DNA of 64,000 nucleotides from an uncultured Lachnospiraceae bacterium (GCA_905233695.1 CAJODN010000008.1:1-64000); one strand, 5' to 3'. Positions 25,758-36,111 are shown, numbered from the stretch's first letter. Numbers and translations are program-made. The notes: generated by a model not told the origin, from the letters alone.

Positions 25758-27038
25758 TTGGACGTAGACTTAATAATTAAAATAGTAGTACTTGTAATCC
25801 TACTCATACTTTCCGCCTTCTTCTCATCCTCCGAGACGGCACTTACAACCGCGAACCTAATGAAGATGAGAACCTTGGCAGACGAAGGCTCGAAGAAGGC
25901 AGCCATGGTCCTAAAAGTCACCGACAATCGCCAAAAGATGTTATCGGCAATCCTTATCGGCAACAACGTGGTTAACATCTCTGCATCATCCCTCGCCACC
26001 ATAATTGCAGTCTCTGTGTGGGGCAGCTACGGTGCCGGTATTGCCACAGGTGTGCTGACACTTCTTATTCTTATATTCGGCGAGATTACACCCAAGACAA
26101 TGGCGTCCCTTCATGCCAATAAGATGTCTATGCGATATGCAGGGATTATATGGGGAATAATGGTTGTCCTTACTCCCATTATTTTCGTGGTAAATGCTTT
26201 ATCAAAGGGCGTCATGATGCTTTTCGGAATTAACCCCGAAGGCGACGAAGATCAGATGACTGAAGAAGAACTCCGTACTATTGTGGATGTAAGCCACGAG
26301 AGCGGTGTTATTGAAGGAGACGAGAGGAAAATTATCCATAACCTATTCGACTTCTCCGATGCCATGGCGAAAGAGATTATGATACCTCGTATCGATATGA
26401 CTATGGCAAATGTCAATTGGTCATACGATCGCCTTCTCGAAGGCTACAGCGAGCATAAGTATACGCGAATCCCCGTGTATGAAAACGACGCTGATAACAT
26501 TATCGGATTTGTCAACATGAAGGATTTTCTTATCGATGAGAATCGAGAGAATTTTAGGATGAGGGACTTTATTCGGCAAGTACATTTTACATATGAGAGA
26601 AAAAATACTGCGGAGCTATTCGACGAAATGCGTCAGAATGCTCTTGGAATAACAATTGTTATTGACGAATACGGCGCGGTTGCAGGAATGATAACACTGG
26701 AAGACTTGCTCGAGGAGCTGGTGGGTGAGATACGAGACGAGTTCGATACATACGAAGTAGACGATATTGTGAAGACCGGCGAGAACGAGTATGATGTTCA
26801 GGGTTCGGCCAATCTTGAGGATCTCTGCCGGGAGATCCCCCTTGGTGTATCTTCGGAAGATTACGATACCATAGGCGGATACGTCGTAGGCGAATTCGAT
26901 CATTTCCCCAATATGAATGAAACAGTAATAACAGAGGATTTCCATAAGATAACGGTAATCGGCGTTGAGAAGAATCGTGTCACCAAGGTTCATATCAAGC
27001 TTAACATCCCTGAAGAGACTGATGAAGAGGAGACGTAG
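25758..27038 (+). CDS. CorC/HlyC family protein with CNNM, CBS and transporter-associated domains
   Basis: The 426-residue membrane protein has a CNNM (DUF21) transmembrane domain (about residues 3-180), a CBS pair (about 200-325) and a C-terminal CorC_HlyC domain (about 340-420). Such proteins are linked to magnesium or cobalt efflux; the label hemolysin is historical. The start is TTG at 25758, supported by TGAGGAGC upstream and by alignment of the first helix. It follows ahcY by 29 bases. Confidence 0.93.
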   Translation: MDVDLIIKIVVLVILLILSAFFSSSETALTTANLMKMRTLADEGSKKAAMVLKVTDNRQKMLSAILIGNNVVNISASSLATIIAVSVWGSYGAGIATGVLTLLILIFGEITPKTMASLHANKMSMRYAGIIWGIMVVLTPIIFVVNALSKGVMMLFGINPEGDEDQMTEEELRTIVDVSHESGVIEGDERKIIHNLFDFSDAMAKEIMIPRIDMTMANVNWSYDRLLEGYSEHKYTRIPVYENDADNIIGFVNMKDFLIDENRENFRMRDFIRQVHFTYERKNTAELFDEMRQNALGITIVIDEYGAVAGMITLEDLLEELVGEIRDEFDTYEVDDIVKTGENEYDVQGSANLEDLCREIPLGVSSEDYDTIGGYVVGEFDHFPNMNETVITEDFHKITVIGVEKNRVTKVHIKLNIPEETDEEET

Positions 27039-27135
27039 TAAGATTATTCTTTTCGCACATTAATTCGATTCAGGCTAGAAAAATACGAATACGAGTTGAA
27101 ATATTTTCATGTTTCACATGAGCATATACTATATT

Positions 27136-27170
27136 CGGACACTATATGATGTGGTGTCCGTTTCCTTTTT
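27136..27170 (+). terminator. Terminator after the CorC-type gene
   Basis: CGGACAC (27136-27142) and GTGTCCG (27154-27160), then TTTCCTTTTT. Confidence 0.8.
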
Positions 27171-27190
27171 GTCTATATCTAACAATTTTG

Positions 27191-27219
27191 TTGCAAATGT
27201 TTCACAAAAGTAGTAAAAT
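27191..27219 (+). promoter_or_regulatory. Promoter for the chemoreceptor gene
   Basis: TTGCAA (27191-27196), a 17-base spacer and TAAAAT (27214-27219), about 100 bases before the start. The leader is A-rich. No sigma-28 flagellar promoter was seen. Confidence 0.6.
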
Positions 27220-27325
27220 GTAGATTGGTATTAGGTAAACACGCTATTGATTATGAATTATGTAAAATGTGTTACGGAAAAGTTAAGAAAATGTTAAAAA
27301 ATTAAAAAAGGGGAGGGGCATTAAA

Positions 27326-29059
27326 GTGAGCGACAATAAACCTACCAACAAAAAGAAAGATGTGAAGTTCGGCTTAACAGGCAGACTTCTGATGATGGTA
27401 ATTATTCCCGTTGTACTTCTTGCAATCGGAGTAGCGCTTATCAGTTACCTTCAGATGAAGAGTGCGCTTGATCACGAAGCCATTGATTCGCTTGTTACGA
27501 CTACACAAGCTATGAAGGCCGGATACGAGGCTCTTGATGACGGAGAATATAAGCTGGATAGTAATGATAACCTCTATAAAGGAACTTATAATATTACTAA
27601 AAACGAAGACGTCATGGATACCTTTGTTGAGGGTTCTGATCAAGATGTTACCATGATATACGGTAAGACCAGAAGAGCAACAACGCTCCTCGGTAAGGAT
27701 GGTAAGAGGATCCTCGGTACCGACATATCAGACCAAGTATATGACACCATAATGAAGGGTGAGACATATACGACCAATAATATCAAGATTAACGACCAGA
27801 ATTATTATGCCGCATATATTCCTATTAAGAACGGTAATGAAGTTGTAGGTTGTGCTTTTGCTGGAATGCCTTCTGCGGAAGTAACTGCTCAGGCTACATC
27901 GGTTCTTATAGCAATAATTATTGTAAGTGTAATTCTTCTTGTTATTGCAGTTATATTTGCCGTAATTTCATCAAGAGATATAAGCGGTTCTGTTGTAAGC
28001 TGTCAGAATGCGATGGATGAGCTTTCAGCCGGTAATCTTAATCCTGAGATTAGGAAGAAGGTTATGAAACGTACTGATGAAATCGGAGCACTTGCAAGAG
28101 CGATTACAAGTACTGCCGATACACTTAAGGGTACGGTTCAACGTATTCTTGATGCTGCGGATACACTTATTGATTCAAGTAATAACATTCAGGGTATGAC
28201 AAGTACCACAAGTATTGCAGCAGATGAGATCAGTCACGCTGTTGAAGATATTTCCAAGGGTGCCGTTTCTCAAGCAGAACAGATTGAGACAGCTAACAGC
28301 CAGATTAGCGTAATGGGTGAACAGATTGAGAGTATTGTGGGTGGTGTATCTTCACTTAATGAGACATCATCTGTTATGAAGACGGCAGGTAGTGATTCTA
28401 ATAAGATTATCACAGACCTCAGTGCTTCTAATGATAGGACCAATGAAGCAATTGCCAAGATTGCTGAGCAGGTTAAGCTTACTGATGAATCCGCTACGAA
28501 GATTCAATCAGCTGTATCACTTATTACATCAATTGCGGAAGAGACTAACCTTCTTTCACTCAATGCAAGTATTGAGGCGGCTCGTGCCGGTGAGGCAGGT
28601 AAGGGATTCGCGGTAGTTGCTTCTGAGATTCAGAAGCTTGCCGAAGAATCAAGCGATTCCGCTAAGACTATTGAAAATGTAGTTAATAACTTGCTTTCAG
28701 AGTCTAAGACAACAGTCGAGGCCATGAAGGAAGTTGAGATTATTATAGAAGAACAACAGCTGAAGTTAGAAGAGACAAAAGAGAAGTTCAAGGACGTTAA
28801 CGACGGTATTGCTTCAAACTCTGTTGAGACTAATAACATTTCCGATAGAACAGAGGAGTGTAACGAGAGCAGGAATAAGGTTGTGGATGTTGTTAACAGC
28901 CTTGTCGCTATCGCTCAGGAGAATTCAGCATCAACTGAAGAGACAACAGCTTCTATGGAAGAACTTAATGCAACGATTAACCTTGTGTCTAATCAGGCAG
29001 ATGACCTTCTTAATCTTGCACATGCGCTTCAGGATGAGCTTGGATACTTTAAAATGTAA
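27326..29059 (+). CDS. Methyl-accepting chemotaxis protein
   Basis: The 577-residue receptor has a first membrane helix (about residues 21-43), an extracellular single-Cache-type sensor domain (about 45-190), a second helix (about 195-218), a HAMP domain (about 219-275) and a long methyl-accepting coiled-coil. The hairpin tip motif [19 protein letters not shown] is intact, so it should contact CheA/CheW. It starts with GTG after GGGGAGGGG. The ligand is unknown. No che or flagellar genes are in the window. Confidence 0.96.
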   Translation: MSDNKPTNKKKDVKFGLTGRLLMMVIIPVVLLAIGVALISYLQMKSALDHEAIDSLVTTTQAMKAGYEALDDGEYKLDSNDNLYKGTYNITKNEDVMDTFVEGSDQDVTMIYGKTRRATTLLGKDGKRILGTDISDQVYDTIMKGETYTTNNIKINDQNYYAAYIPIKNGNEVVGCAFAGMPSAEVTAQATSVLIAIIIVSVILLVIAVIFAVISSRDISGSVVSCQNAMDELSAGNLNPEIRKKVMKRTDEIGALARAITSTADTLKGTVQRILDAADTLIDSSNNIQGMTSTTSIAADEISHAVEDISKGAVSQAEQIETANSQISVMGEQIESIVGGVSSLNETSSVMKTAGSDSNKIITDLSASNDRTNEAIAKIAEQVKLTDESATKIQSAVSLITSIAEETNLLSLNASIEAARAGEAGKGFAVVASEIQKLAEESSDSAKTIENVVNNLLSESKTTVEAMKEVEIIIEEQQLKLEETKEKFKDVNDGIASNSVETNNISDRTEECNESRNKVVDVVNSLVAIAQENSASTEETTASMEELNATINLVSNQADDLLNLAHALQDELGYFKM

Positions 29060-29083
29060 GAGGATAAAAGAGAGTATAATAAG

Positions 29084-29117
29084 GGAGTCGAGTCATTATG
29101 ACCCGGCTCCTTTTATT
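29084..29117 (+). terminator. Terminator after the chemoreceptor gene
   Basis: GGAGTCGAGTCAT pairs with ATGACCCGGCTCC (with T-G and A-C mismatches), followed by TTTTATT. Confidence 0.75.
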
Positions 29118-29131
29118 GTGCTATCTTACTT

Positions 29132-29318
29132 CTTCAGACCAAGTTCCCGTAAGCTCAACACATATTCCTACGGCTCATCACCAAGTACCTGCACGCTCAT
29201 ACCTATCTAGTGTCTTCGCGACAAGTACCCGCACGCTCATAACGAAATGTCGCTTAGCGGGTCTTGCTCGCTCAGCCACTTGCGAAGTAATGTCGCTTAG
29301 CGGGTCTTGGTTCCTCAG
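29132..29318 (-). repeat. Interspersed hairpin element, copy 1 (two left arms, three right arms)
   Basis: Read on the minus strand, two left arms (29318-29300 and 29277-29257, both with CAAGACCCGC) are followed by right arms at 29232-29218 (GCGGGTACTTGTCGC), 29192-29177 (GCAGGTACTTGGTGAT) and 29150-29132 (CGGGAACTTGG). The inner left arm pairs perfectly with the first right arm, and the outer left arm best with the last, leaving the middle right arm spare. It lies just after the GH13 gene at 29335 in the same orientation. The pair ACCCGC:GCGGGT replaces ACCTGC:GCAGGT of other copies. Confidence 0.8.
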
Positions 29319-29334
29319 ATGTCTGCTTTACATA

Positions 29335-30642
29335 TTACAGCCTCAGGTAGTGAGCGCTGTATCCTTTAATCTCGAACCCATTATTAAACTCTATCTTATC
29401 TCCGGATATAAGGTCGGTTCCGGACGCCACCCCAAGGTCGAAGTTCATATAGAAGGGATTCTCACTGGCGTTAATACAGACAAGAACTCGTTCTCCTTCC
29501 CATTCGCGAAGGAATGCACATTGTTCATTGGTAAGGATGATTGAATTAAAGTCGCCGTATGACAGTGCCTTTGCCTCATGAACGGCACTTGCAAGCCTTT
29601 GTATATAGTCTGTAAGCTTGTTCCATTCCGGTTCTTTAAATGAAGGCCTTAGGGCAGGGTCTCCGTCTTCCTTCCTTGCCTTGAATCCCCATTCACTTCC
29701 GTAGTATACGCAAGGGATACCCGGCATGCCGAAGCAAAGTGCGTAGATTAAAGGAAGATGATTTTCGTTATTAAGAATACTTGCTACTCTTGTGACGTCG
29801 TGGTTATCTACGAAGCTAAGTAAGTGCTTGCCTGTATATAGGCACCATGGGTCTTTGTCGAATTGACGCTTTAATGAATGAACAATCTCGAACATATTCA
29901 TTGAGTTAAAGCTTGAATGAAGACCTTTATAGCATTCATAATTCGTTACGCTGTGAAGCATTCCGTCGTTCATAATCATATTGTAGTCGCCGTGCAAAGT
30001 TTCGCCGATAAGGTAGAAGTCCGGCTTGATATTATTGGCGAGGTCACGAAGGCGTCTGATGAAATCGTGGTCAAGGCAATATGCTACGTCGAGACGAAGA
30101 CCGTCAATATCGAATTCGTTAACCCAGCCCCTTATTGCGTTGAATATATGATTTATAACATCTTCGTTATGAAGATTAAGTTTAACGAGGTCGAAGTTAC
30201 CTTCCCAGCCCTCGTACCAGAGACCGTCGTTATAATTGGAATTACCGTCGAAGGCTATACGATCGAACCAACCGACGTAAGGTGACGACTCCCTATTCTT
30301 AAGTACGTCTTGGAATGCGAAGAATCCTCTTCCCACATGGTTAAATACGCCGTCAAGGACTACTTTAATTCCGTTTGCATGAAGTTCCTTACATACTTTG
30401 GCAAAGTCTTCATTTGTGCCGAGACGACTGTCAATCTTCGTATAGTCTCTTGTGTTATATCCGTGAGTATCCGATTCGAATATCGGTGAGAAATAGATTG
30501 CCGTTATTCCAAGCTTCTTAAGATGGGGAATCCAATCTATTACTTTAGTGATATTCTCGTTGCATACGCCGTCATTTTCGAAAGTGGCGTTGCAGAATCC
30601 CAAGGGATATATCTGATAAAAAACTGCTTCTTCAGCCCACAT
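29335..30642 (-). CDS. GH13 alpha-amylase family enzyme
   Basis: The 435-residue enzyme is a compact cytoplasmic GH13 protein. Catalytic regions are DGVFNH, GLRLDVAY (nucleophile Asp), IGETLHG (acid/base Glu) and FVDNHD (transition-state Asp). The start WAEEAVFYQIYPLGF begins directly with the barrel, with no starch-binding or N-domain, and there is no signal peptide. It probably acts on maltooligosaccharides or cyclodextrins taken up by the cell; exact substrate is inferred. The ribosome site AAAAAGGAG precedes ATG. It is divergent from the methyltransferase gene. Confidence 0.92.
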   Translation of the reverse strand: MWAEEAVFYQIYPLGFCNATFENDGVCNENITKVIDWIPHLKKLGITAIYFSPIFESDTHGYNTRDYTKIDSRLGTNEDFAKVCKELHANGIKVVLDGVFNHVGRGFFAFQDVLKNRESSPYVGWFDRIAFDGNSNYNDGLWYEGWEGNFDLVKLNLHNEDVINHIFNAIRGWVNEFDIDGLRLDVAYCLDHDFIRRLRDLANNIKPDFYLIGETLHGDYNMIMNDGMLHSVTNYECYKGLHSSFNSMNMFEIVHSLKRQFDKDPWCLYTGKHLLSFVDNHDVTRVASILNNENHLPLIYALCFGMPGIPCVYYGSEWGFKARKEDGDPALRPSFKEPEWNKLTDYIQRLASAVHEAKALSYGDFNSIILTNEQCAFLREWEGERVLVCINASENPFYMNFDLGVASGTDLISGDKIEFNNGFEIKGYSAHYLRL

Positions 30643-30786
30643 ATGTTTTTCTCCTTTTTCTGTGAAATGTTATTAAATTAGCACATATAGTGTGTGCGCA
30701 TTTCTTATTATACTATATATATGAAAAAAATAAAAGTCCTCGCGAGTCTAAAAAATGCTATAATATCTTGTAAGGAGACACTAATA

Positions 30787-31581
30787 ATGAACCAAATAGA
30801 AGAATTCTACAACAAATTCAACGAAGATAAGCGATTAAAGACACGCCACGGTCAGGTGGAGTATAGGGTTACAATGCACTATGTTAATAGGTACATAGAG
30901 GAACTAAAGCCCGAAACAATAGCCGACATCGGAGCCGGAGCCGGCGCATACACCGTGCCTCTCCTTAAGGAAGGACATAGTGTAATTGCTATCGACCTTG
31001 TGCAGTATAACTTAGGACGCCTTAAGCAAAATGTCACAGCTGAAGACGAATCTCTTCTTGACAACTTGACTATCAAGAAGCGTAACGCAATGAAACTTCG
31101 GGAAATAGATGATAACATCACAGACATAACCCTTCTTCTCGGTCCCATGTATCACCTGGATAATCTGGAAGACAGACGCAGGGCTCTGTCCGAAGCCATT
31201 AGGATTACAAGACCGGGCGGTGTAATATTCGTAGCATATATAATGAATGAATATGCAATCCTTATGCACGGCTTTAATGAGCATACCATTCTGAATGACA
31301 TAAACACGGGAAATGTGGATGCTTTATATAAAGTCAACAACGATGGAAATGTATATAGTTACGTTCGTCTCGATGATATTGATGATGTAATAAAGGATAT
31401 GCCCGTTAAGAGAGAAGTACTCTTTTCTCCCGACGGCGCGGCAAACCATCTAAGACCTGTTCTTAATTCCCTTTCTGACGAGGAATTCGAGGAATTTGTA
31501 AGGTATCAGCTTAGTGTAAGTGCCCGTCCGGAACTCTTGGGAGCAAGCGCTCACACTGTAGACGTTCTCAGCGTAACATAA
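30787..31581 (+). CDS. Class I SAM-dependent methyltransferase
   Basis: The 264-residue protein has the SAM-binding motif I DIGAGAGAYTVPL (about residues 47-59) and a later acidic motif in the Rossmann fold. The substrate is unknown; the overall look is of a small-molecule methyltransferase. I chose the ATG at 30787 because AAGGAG lies 11 bases upstream and a TATAAT lies before that (about 30772); an in-frame ATG at 30694 would lie upstream of that promoter element. A hairpin with the T run on the other strand follows the gene. Confidence 0.85.
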   Translation: MNQIEEFYNKFNEDKRLKTRHGQVEYRVTMHYVNRYIEELKPETIADIGAGAGAYTVPLLKEGHSVIAIDLVQYNLGRLKQNVTAEDESLLDNLTIKKRNAMKLREIDDNITDITLLLGPMYHLDNLEDRRRALSEAIRITRPGGVIFVAYIMNEYAILMHGFNEHTILNDINTGNVDALYKVNNDGNVYSYVRLDDIDDVIKDMPVKREVLFSPDGAANHLRPVLNSLSDEEFEEFVRYQLSVSARPELLGASAHTVDVLSVT

Positions 31582-31698
31582 AAAAGAGGACACTTTCGTG
31601 TCCCCCAAAAAGAAAAAAGATTACTAAAACATTTAATGTTTGACATTATGATAAGACATATTGGGTGTTTAGTAAAGTTCAACTTTTTCACTTGCAAC

Positions 31699-31727
31699 TT
31701 GAAATCGGATCAACTAAGATATATACT
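31699..31727 (+). promoter_or_regulatory. Promoter for the LysR-type regulator
   Basis: TTGAAA (31699-31704), a 17-base spacer and TATACT (31722-31727), about 30 bases before the start. Confidence 0.65.
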
Positions 31728-31756
31728 ATTAAGTACATTAGAAAAGGTATATTATT

Positions 31757-32644
31757 ATGACACTACTATCATACGAAGTATTCAGTAAAATCGTAGAACA
31801 GGGAAGCTTTGCCAAGGCGGCGGAGAGTCTGAATCTTACGCCTTCCGCAGTAAGTCATGCGGTTGCATCTATGGAAGAAGAGATAGGTGCTGCTATGTTT
31901 ATTCGTGATAAGAGCGGGGTAAGACTTACATCGGCAGGAGAGCAGTTATACCCGTACATAAGGAAAATACTTCAAGCGAACGAGGGATTATCTCAGGCTA
32001 TGGATGAGATGCGAGGACTTGAGACCGGTCTGGTCAGGTTGGGATGCACCAATACTGTATGTCTTGCATGGATGCCCGGTATAATTAAGAGTTTCAAGAA
32101 GATTCACCCCAATATTATGCTTCAGATTTCACAGGGGGCATATTCGGACGTAAATGAATGGACTAAGCGAGGGAGCATTGACGTAGGAATACTGTCTATG
32201 AGGGCAGCTACCGGTTTGGAATTTGACCCGCTTTATGAAGATGAACTTCTCTGCGTTGCTCCTAAGGGATACTTTGATAAGAGTATAAAAAAAATTACTC
32301 CCGATGAGTTATGGAATCAGCCATTTGTTGTTAAGCAGGGTCCCAATCAAAAGGATAAGGATGATAACGTATATCTCTATGAACACCATCTTGAGGTACG
32401 TGCAGATTGTCATATGATGAATGAACTATCGAGTATAGCAATGGTAGAGTGTGGAGTTGGACTTGCTATTATGCCGGAACTTTTTATGAAGAATAATACG
32501 GGAAATGTGGATGTCTACCCGCTGGAACCAAGGGAATACAGGGTTCTCGGCTTATGCTATGCTGACAAGTCGCTTCTGACTACGGCTGCAAGGGCATTAT
32601 CACAGCATATTAGGGAGTATGTGGAAGAGTGGCAACAAAAGTAA
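31757..32644 (+). CDS. LysR-type transcriptional regulator
   Basis: This is a 295-residue regulator with an N-terminal winged helix (about residues 1-60; SFAKAAESLNLTPSAVSHAV is the recognition region) and a periplasmic-binding-protein-like effector domain. The effector is unknown. The gene overlaps the next one by 16 bases, so the two are coupled and the regulator may act on this same operon. Confidence 0.95.
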   Translation: MTLLSYEVFSKIVEQGSFAKAAESLNLTPSAVSHAVASMEEEIGAAMFIRDKSGVRLTSAGEQLYPYIRKILQANEGLSQAMDEMRGLETGLVRLGCTNTVCLAWMPGIIKSFKKIHPNIMLQISQGAYSDVNEWTKRGSIDVGILSMRAATGLEFDPLYEDELLCVAPKGYFDKSIKKITPDELWNQPFVVKQGPNQKDKDDNVYLYEHHLEVRADCHMMNELSSIAMVECGVGLAIMPELFMKNNTGNVDVYPLEPREYRVLGLCYADKSLLTTAARALSQHIREYVEEWQQK

Positions 32645-33759
32645 TAAGTTTTTATGATAAATTCAAATGTATAGCCTCCGATTGTCCGAGTACCTGTTGC
32701 AGAGGCTGGCGAATCTCTATTGATGAAGAGACCGTAAGTCGGTATAAGAAGGAGCCCGGTAAGGAAGGAATGCGTCTTAAGGCTACTATGACCTTCGGTA
32801 AGAATAAGGATGTAAGGAAATTCTTCGGTCGCTGCGCCAACGAGACTAAGGACGGGCTTTGCAGATTAGAACTTATGGGAAGACAGGAGCTTATGCCCGA
32901 AGTATGCAGGATTTACCCGAGAAGAAGCATTAAGATAGGAGACGATCTGGAGGTCACATTCGAACTTTCCTGTCCTGTCACCGCAGAGCTTTTTCTTGAA
33001 AATGTGAATAATATCCGTCTAATCGACTACGATGGCGAAGAAATAGACCCTGTTTGGATTCAGGATAAATTCAACGAGAAGTACTATAACGATATCTTGA
33101 AGGTCAGAGAAAAGGTCATTGACTTTATTAAGAGTGACATTCCTTTGCCGGAGATTATGAATAATCTCTATCTGTATTACAGGGAGCTTCACAGTCATGT
33201 TATGCAGCAGGATATCGATATTACCTCCATTCCTATTTCGGGACGAGCAGGCATAGAAGATAAAGGCAGATATAATTTCTACTCTATCGCCATAATTGAC
33301 AAGGTTATAATGAATGACTTAGATGACGGTCGCTTCAGAAGTCAGGATCCGCTTCGTGATTTTAGGAAGGAATACAACAGAATCTTCGGACAGATGACTG
33401 CTGATGAGGCCGACAGATTTTTTCATAGGAAATGTGAAGAGATGGCGAAGGCACATCCGGCTCTTTCGGATAAGTACAAAGCCTACCTTTCTTATTATAC
33501 ATATCAGATGATTTATGCATCTTACGAAACCGTTACATTTTACAAAGAATACCTTATGGGAATTGTATATCTTATGGTGCTTATGCTTACGGATCTTGTA
33601 GACTACGTTAATCTGAAGGATATGGAAGATATTAAAAGACAAGTTAATAATCTTAACGCTGCAGAGAAGCGACTTCGCCACAATGTGAGCGTTAAGAAGA
33701 ACATTCAGAAGAGAATTGAAAGGGAGTTTATCAAAGAAAAAGAAGGCTATAAATTCTAG
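32629..33759 (+). CDS. FliB-like cysteine-cluster protein
   Basis: The 376-residue protein resembles flagellin lysine-N-methylase (FliB). The start carries CIASDCPSTCCRGW, followed by CRLELMGRQELMPEVCRIYPR, which matches the conserved cysteine pattern of that family and is likely an iron-sulfur or zinc site. There are no flagellar genes near, so methylation of flagellin is not supported by context; the family is broad. It starts at GTG inside the end of the LysR gene. An alternative is a related radical or metal-cluster protein. Confidence 0.7.
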   Translation: MATKVISFYDKFKCIASDCPSTCCRGWRISIDEETVSRYKKEPGKEGMRLKATMTFGKNKDVRKFFGRCANETKDGLCRLELMGRQELMPEVCRIYPRRSIKIGDDLEVTFELSCPVTAELFLENVNNIRLIDYDGEEIDPVWIQDKFNEKYYNDILKVREKVIDFIKSDIPLPEIMNNLYLYYRELHSHVMQQDIDITSIPISGRAGIEDKGRYNFYSIAIIDKVIMNDLDDGRFRSQDPLRDFRKEYNRIFGQMTADEADRFFHRKCEEMAKAHPALSDKYKAYLSYYTYQMIYASYETVTFYKEYLMGIVYLMVLMLTDLVDYVNLKDMEDIKRQVNNLNAAEKRLRHNVSVKKNIQKRIEREFIKEKEGYKF

Positions 33760-33811
33760 AAAAAAACTGGAAAACGTGCTATAATAGTAACTGTGTTTTG
33801 AGAGAATCCGG

Positions 33812-34330
33812 GTGAAGGTTATGAAAGAATATAAAGTAGGGGATCATCTCGTCCACGAAACTAATGGGGTGTGTACAGTAGACGAAATAAAAGAGATGGC
33901 GCTTGCCGGAAGAGGATCTGAGAAGCTTTATTATATTTTAGCACCGGTGTACCATTCTAAGAGCCAGGTTGTCACACCTGTACAGAGTGATAAGGTTCGC
34001 GTGAGGGATGTTAAGCCCAAAGAAGAATTGGAAAAATTATATGATGAAGTGTTGGAACTTGATCTTATCGAGGCCGATAATGACAGGCAGAGAGGGGAGA
34101 AGTACAAGGAGAAGATATCCTGCTTCGAACCAATTGAGCTTGCTCGAATCGTGAAGACGGTGTACACGAGAAGGCTTCTTCGAATCAAGGAGGGTAAGAA
34201 GGTTATGGCTCAAGACGAGAAAATGCTTGACATAGCCGGCAAGAAGCTGTTTGAGGAGATGGCATTTTCATTTAATGAAGACATAGAAGATGTTAAAGAT
34301 AAGTTCCTAAGTCGCATAACTATTGAATAG
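33812..34330 (+). CDS. CarD/CdnL-type RNA polymerase-binding regulator
   Basis: The 172-residue protein has the CarD_TRCF RNA-polymerase interaction domain at the N-terminus (YKVGDHLVHETNGVC, about residues 5-60) and a helical C-domain with basic residues (KTVYTRRLLRIKEGKK). Family members bind RNA polymerase beta and stabilise open complexes. The start may be GTG at 33812 or ATG at 33821; GGTGAAGG is very close to the latter, so I am not sure. A TATAAT lies at about 33779. A terminator follows. Confidence 0.88.
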   Translation: MKVMKEYKVGDHLVHETNGVCTVDEIKEMALAGRGSEKLYYILAPVYHSKSQVVTPVQSDKVRVRDVKPKEELEKLYDEVLELDLIEADNDRQRGEKYKEKISCFEPIELARIVKTVYTRRLLRIKEGKKVMAQDEKMLDIAGKKLFEEMAFSFNEDIEDVKDKFLSRITIE

Positions 34331-34339
34331 ATTGCTGAT

Positions 34340-34366
34340 ACCGACCTGTATCCGGGTCGGTTTTTT
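34340..34366 (+). terminator. Terminator after the CarD-type gene
   Basis: ACCGACC (34340-34346) and GGTCGGT (34355-34361), then TTTTT. Confidence 0.9.
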
Positions 34367-34474
34367 ATGCAATTTTTTATTGTTATTAGGACACCGGTTG
34401 TGCTAAAATAGTTTCCGTGTGTTATGAATACATAATCAACTTGTACTTTTTTATGATATTTCGGAGGTATTAAA

Positions 34475-36064
34475 ATGGAACAACAAGGCAGATGGTCGAG
34501 TAGACTGACATTCATATTGGCCGCAGTCGGTTCTGCAGTTGGTCTTGGAAATGCGTGGAGATTCCCGGGACTTATGGCAGTACACGGAGGCGGAGCATTT
34601 CTTTTCGCATATGTAATTGCGATACTTGTTATGGGTATCCCCCTTCTTATGATGGAGATTGCCATCGGACGTAAGGTTCACGGCGGAGCACTTCGTGGTC
34701 TCGCATCACTTAATAAGAAGAATAAGCCTGTAGCGTGGGCGGCAACGGCTAACGCATTCGTGATTGTTACATATTATGCAATCGTATTCGCGTGGGTGCT
34801 TCTTATGGCAGGTAACAGCTTCAGATTCGCAGGTATGACAGGCGATACGGAAGCTGCCGGAAGCTTATTCTTTGAGCTTATTGAGACAACAGGCGATACA
34901 TCAGGCTGGAGCCAGTGGCCCGTAATGGTTATTGTATTTGGCGTTCTTGCTTGGGGACTTATCTATTTCTGTATAAGAGACGGCGCTAACTCAGTTGGTA
35001 AGGTTGTAAAATACACAGTATTCGGACCTATTGTTCTTATGATTGTAATGGCAATCAAGGGATTCACAATGCCGAATACAGGCGCAGCTATGTCTAAGCT
35101 TTTCATTCCCGATTGGAATGCACTCGCTGATTCAGGTCTCTGGATTGACGCAATCGGACAGGTATTCTACAGCTTATCTGTTGTAATGGCTATTATGTTC
35201 GCATACGGTTCATACTTAGATGAGAAAGCTAATATCGCCGTAGACGCAGTTGTTATTGCAGTTTCGGATTTATTCTGTTCGATACTTTCAAGTCTTGTTA
35301 TGTATACAACAATGGGTGGTGTAGGAATGCTTGACGATATGTCGACATCAGGTGTTGCTACAGCATTTAAGATATTCCCGCAGACCATAGTGCTGCTTAC
35401 TAATTCCGGCGTGTTTAATGCCATATTCGGATTTATATTTTATCTATGTCTTGTGACACTTGCGATAGACTCCGCATTTTCAATTATAGAAGGTGTATCT
35501 GTAAGCTTGTCGACCTACTTCGGCTGGAAGCAGAAGAAGGTTACGATTACGATATGTGTAGTTGCTGCAATAATCTCGCTTATCTATATGAACGGTGCGG
35601 GACTTGCTGTTCTTGATATTGTTGACCATTACACGAATCAGATTAACATGATTCTAATCGGTGTACTCGAATGTGTTGCTGTGGCATGGCTATTTGATTC
35701 TAAGAAGATCCTCACGGAAGTTAATAAGAATACGAAGAAATTCAAGGCGCCTAAGTGGTGGTTCGTTACGTCTCTCAAGTTCGTAACGCCGATTCTTCTC
35801 GGAATACTGTTCTTATACAATATGTACGCGCTCATAATGACAGGCGGTGTATACGGAGCCGACGACGGATATTCGCTTTGGGCTAACATTGTATTCGGTT
35901 GGGGATTCTCAATCCTTGTTCTGGGTTCCGGTGTAATTGCGGGACTTATCATTCGCGGAAGAGACAAGAAGGTTGTTATTCCTTCATGGGACGAGCTTGA
36001 CTCTATGACGGATGAAGAGAGGAATGCACCTACACTTGTTAAGAAGTCTGAAGCAACAGAGTAG
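34475..36064 (+). CDS. Sodium-dependent transporter, NSS (SNF) family
   Basis: The 529-residue protein has about 11-12 membrane helices of the LeuT fold. The start RWSSRLTFILAAVGSAVGLGNAWRFP holds the conserved TM1 sodium and substrate site, split here to keep the motif short: AAVGSAVGLGNAWRFP is the key part. It likely imports an amino acid with sodium; the substrate cannot be told from sequence alone. A likely promoter is TTGTTA ... TAAAAT at about 34380-34410, and the ATG follows TCGGAGG. Confidence 0.95.
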   Translation: MEQQGRWSSRLTFILAAVGSAVGLGNAWRFPGLMAVHGGGAFLFAYVIAILVMGIPLLMMEIAIGRKVHGGALRGLASLNKKNKPVAWAATANAFVIVTYYAIVFAWVLLMAGNSFRFAGMTGDTEAAGSLFFELIETTGDTSGWSQWPVMVIVFGVLAWGLIYFCIRDGANSVGKVVKYTVFGPIVLMIVMAIKGFTMPNTGAAMSKLFIPDWNALADSGLWIDAIGQVFYSLSVVMAIMFAYGSYLDEKANIAVDAVVIAVSDLFCSILSSLVMYTTMGGVGMLDDMSTSGVATAFKIFPQTIVLLTNSGVFNAIFGFIFYLCLVTLAIDSAFSIIEGVSVSLSTYFGWKQKKVTITICVVAAIISLIYMNGAGLAVLDIVDHYTNQINMILIGVLECVAVAWLFDSKKILTEVNKNTKKFKAPKWWFVTSLKFVTPILLGILFLYNMYALIMTGGVYGADDGYSLWANIVFGWGFSILVLGSGVIAGLIIRGRDKKVVIPSWDELDSMTDEERNAPTLVKKSEATE

Positions 36065-36111
36065 ATAGAACGGAAAATATATGATGTTTTAATATTTTCA
36101 TATGGGAAATG

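Noticed and set aside
29098-29544. 148-codon plus-strand frame through the repeat and the GH13 end
   Set aside because: It runs through the hairpin element and the antisense of GH13, with no ribosome site.
31588-31603. Terminator after the methyltransferase gene
   Set aside because: The stem GGACAC-TTTC-GTGTCC is good, but the T run is on the minus strand, where no gene would use it; plus-strand termination is uncertain.
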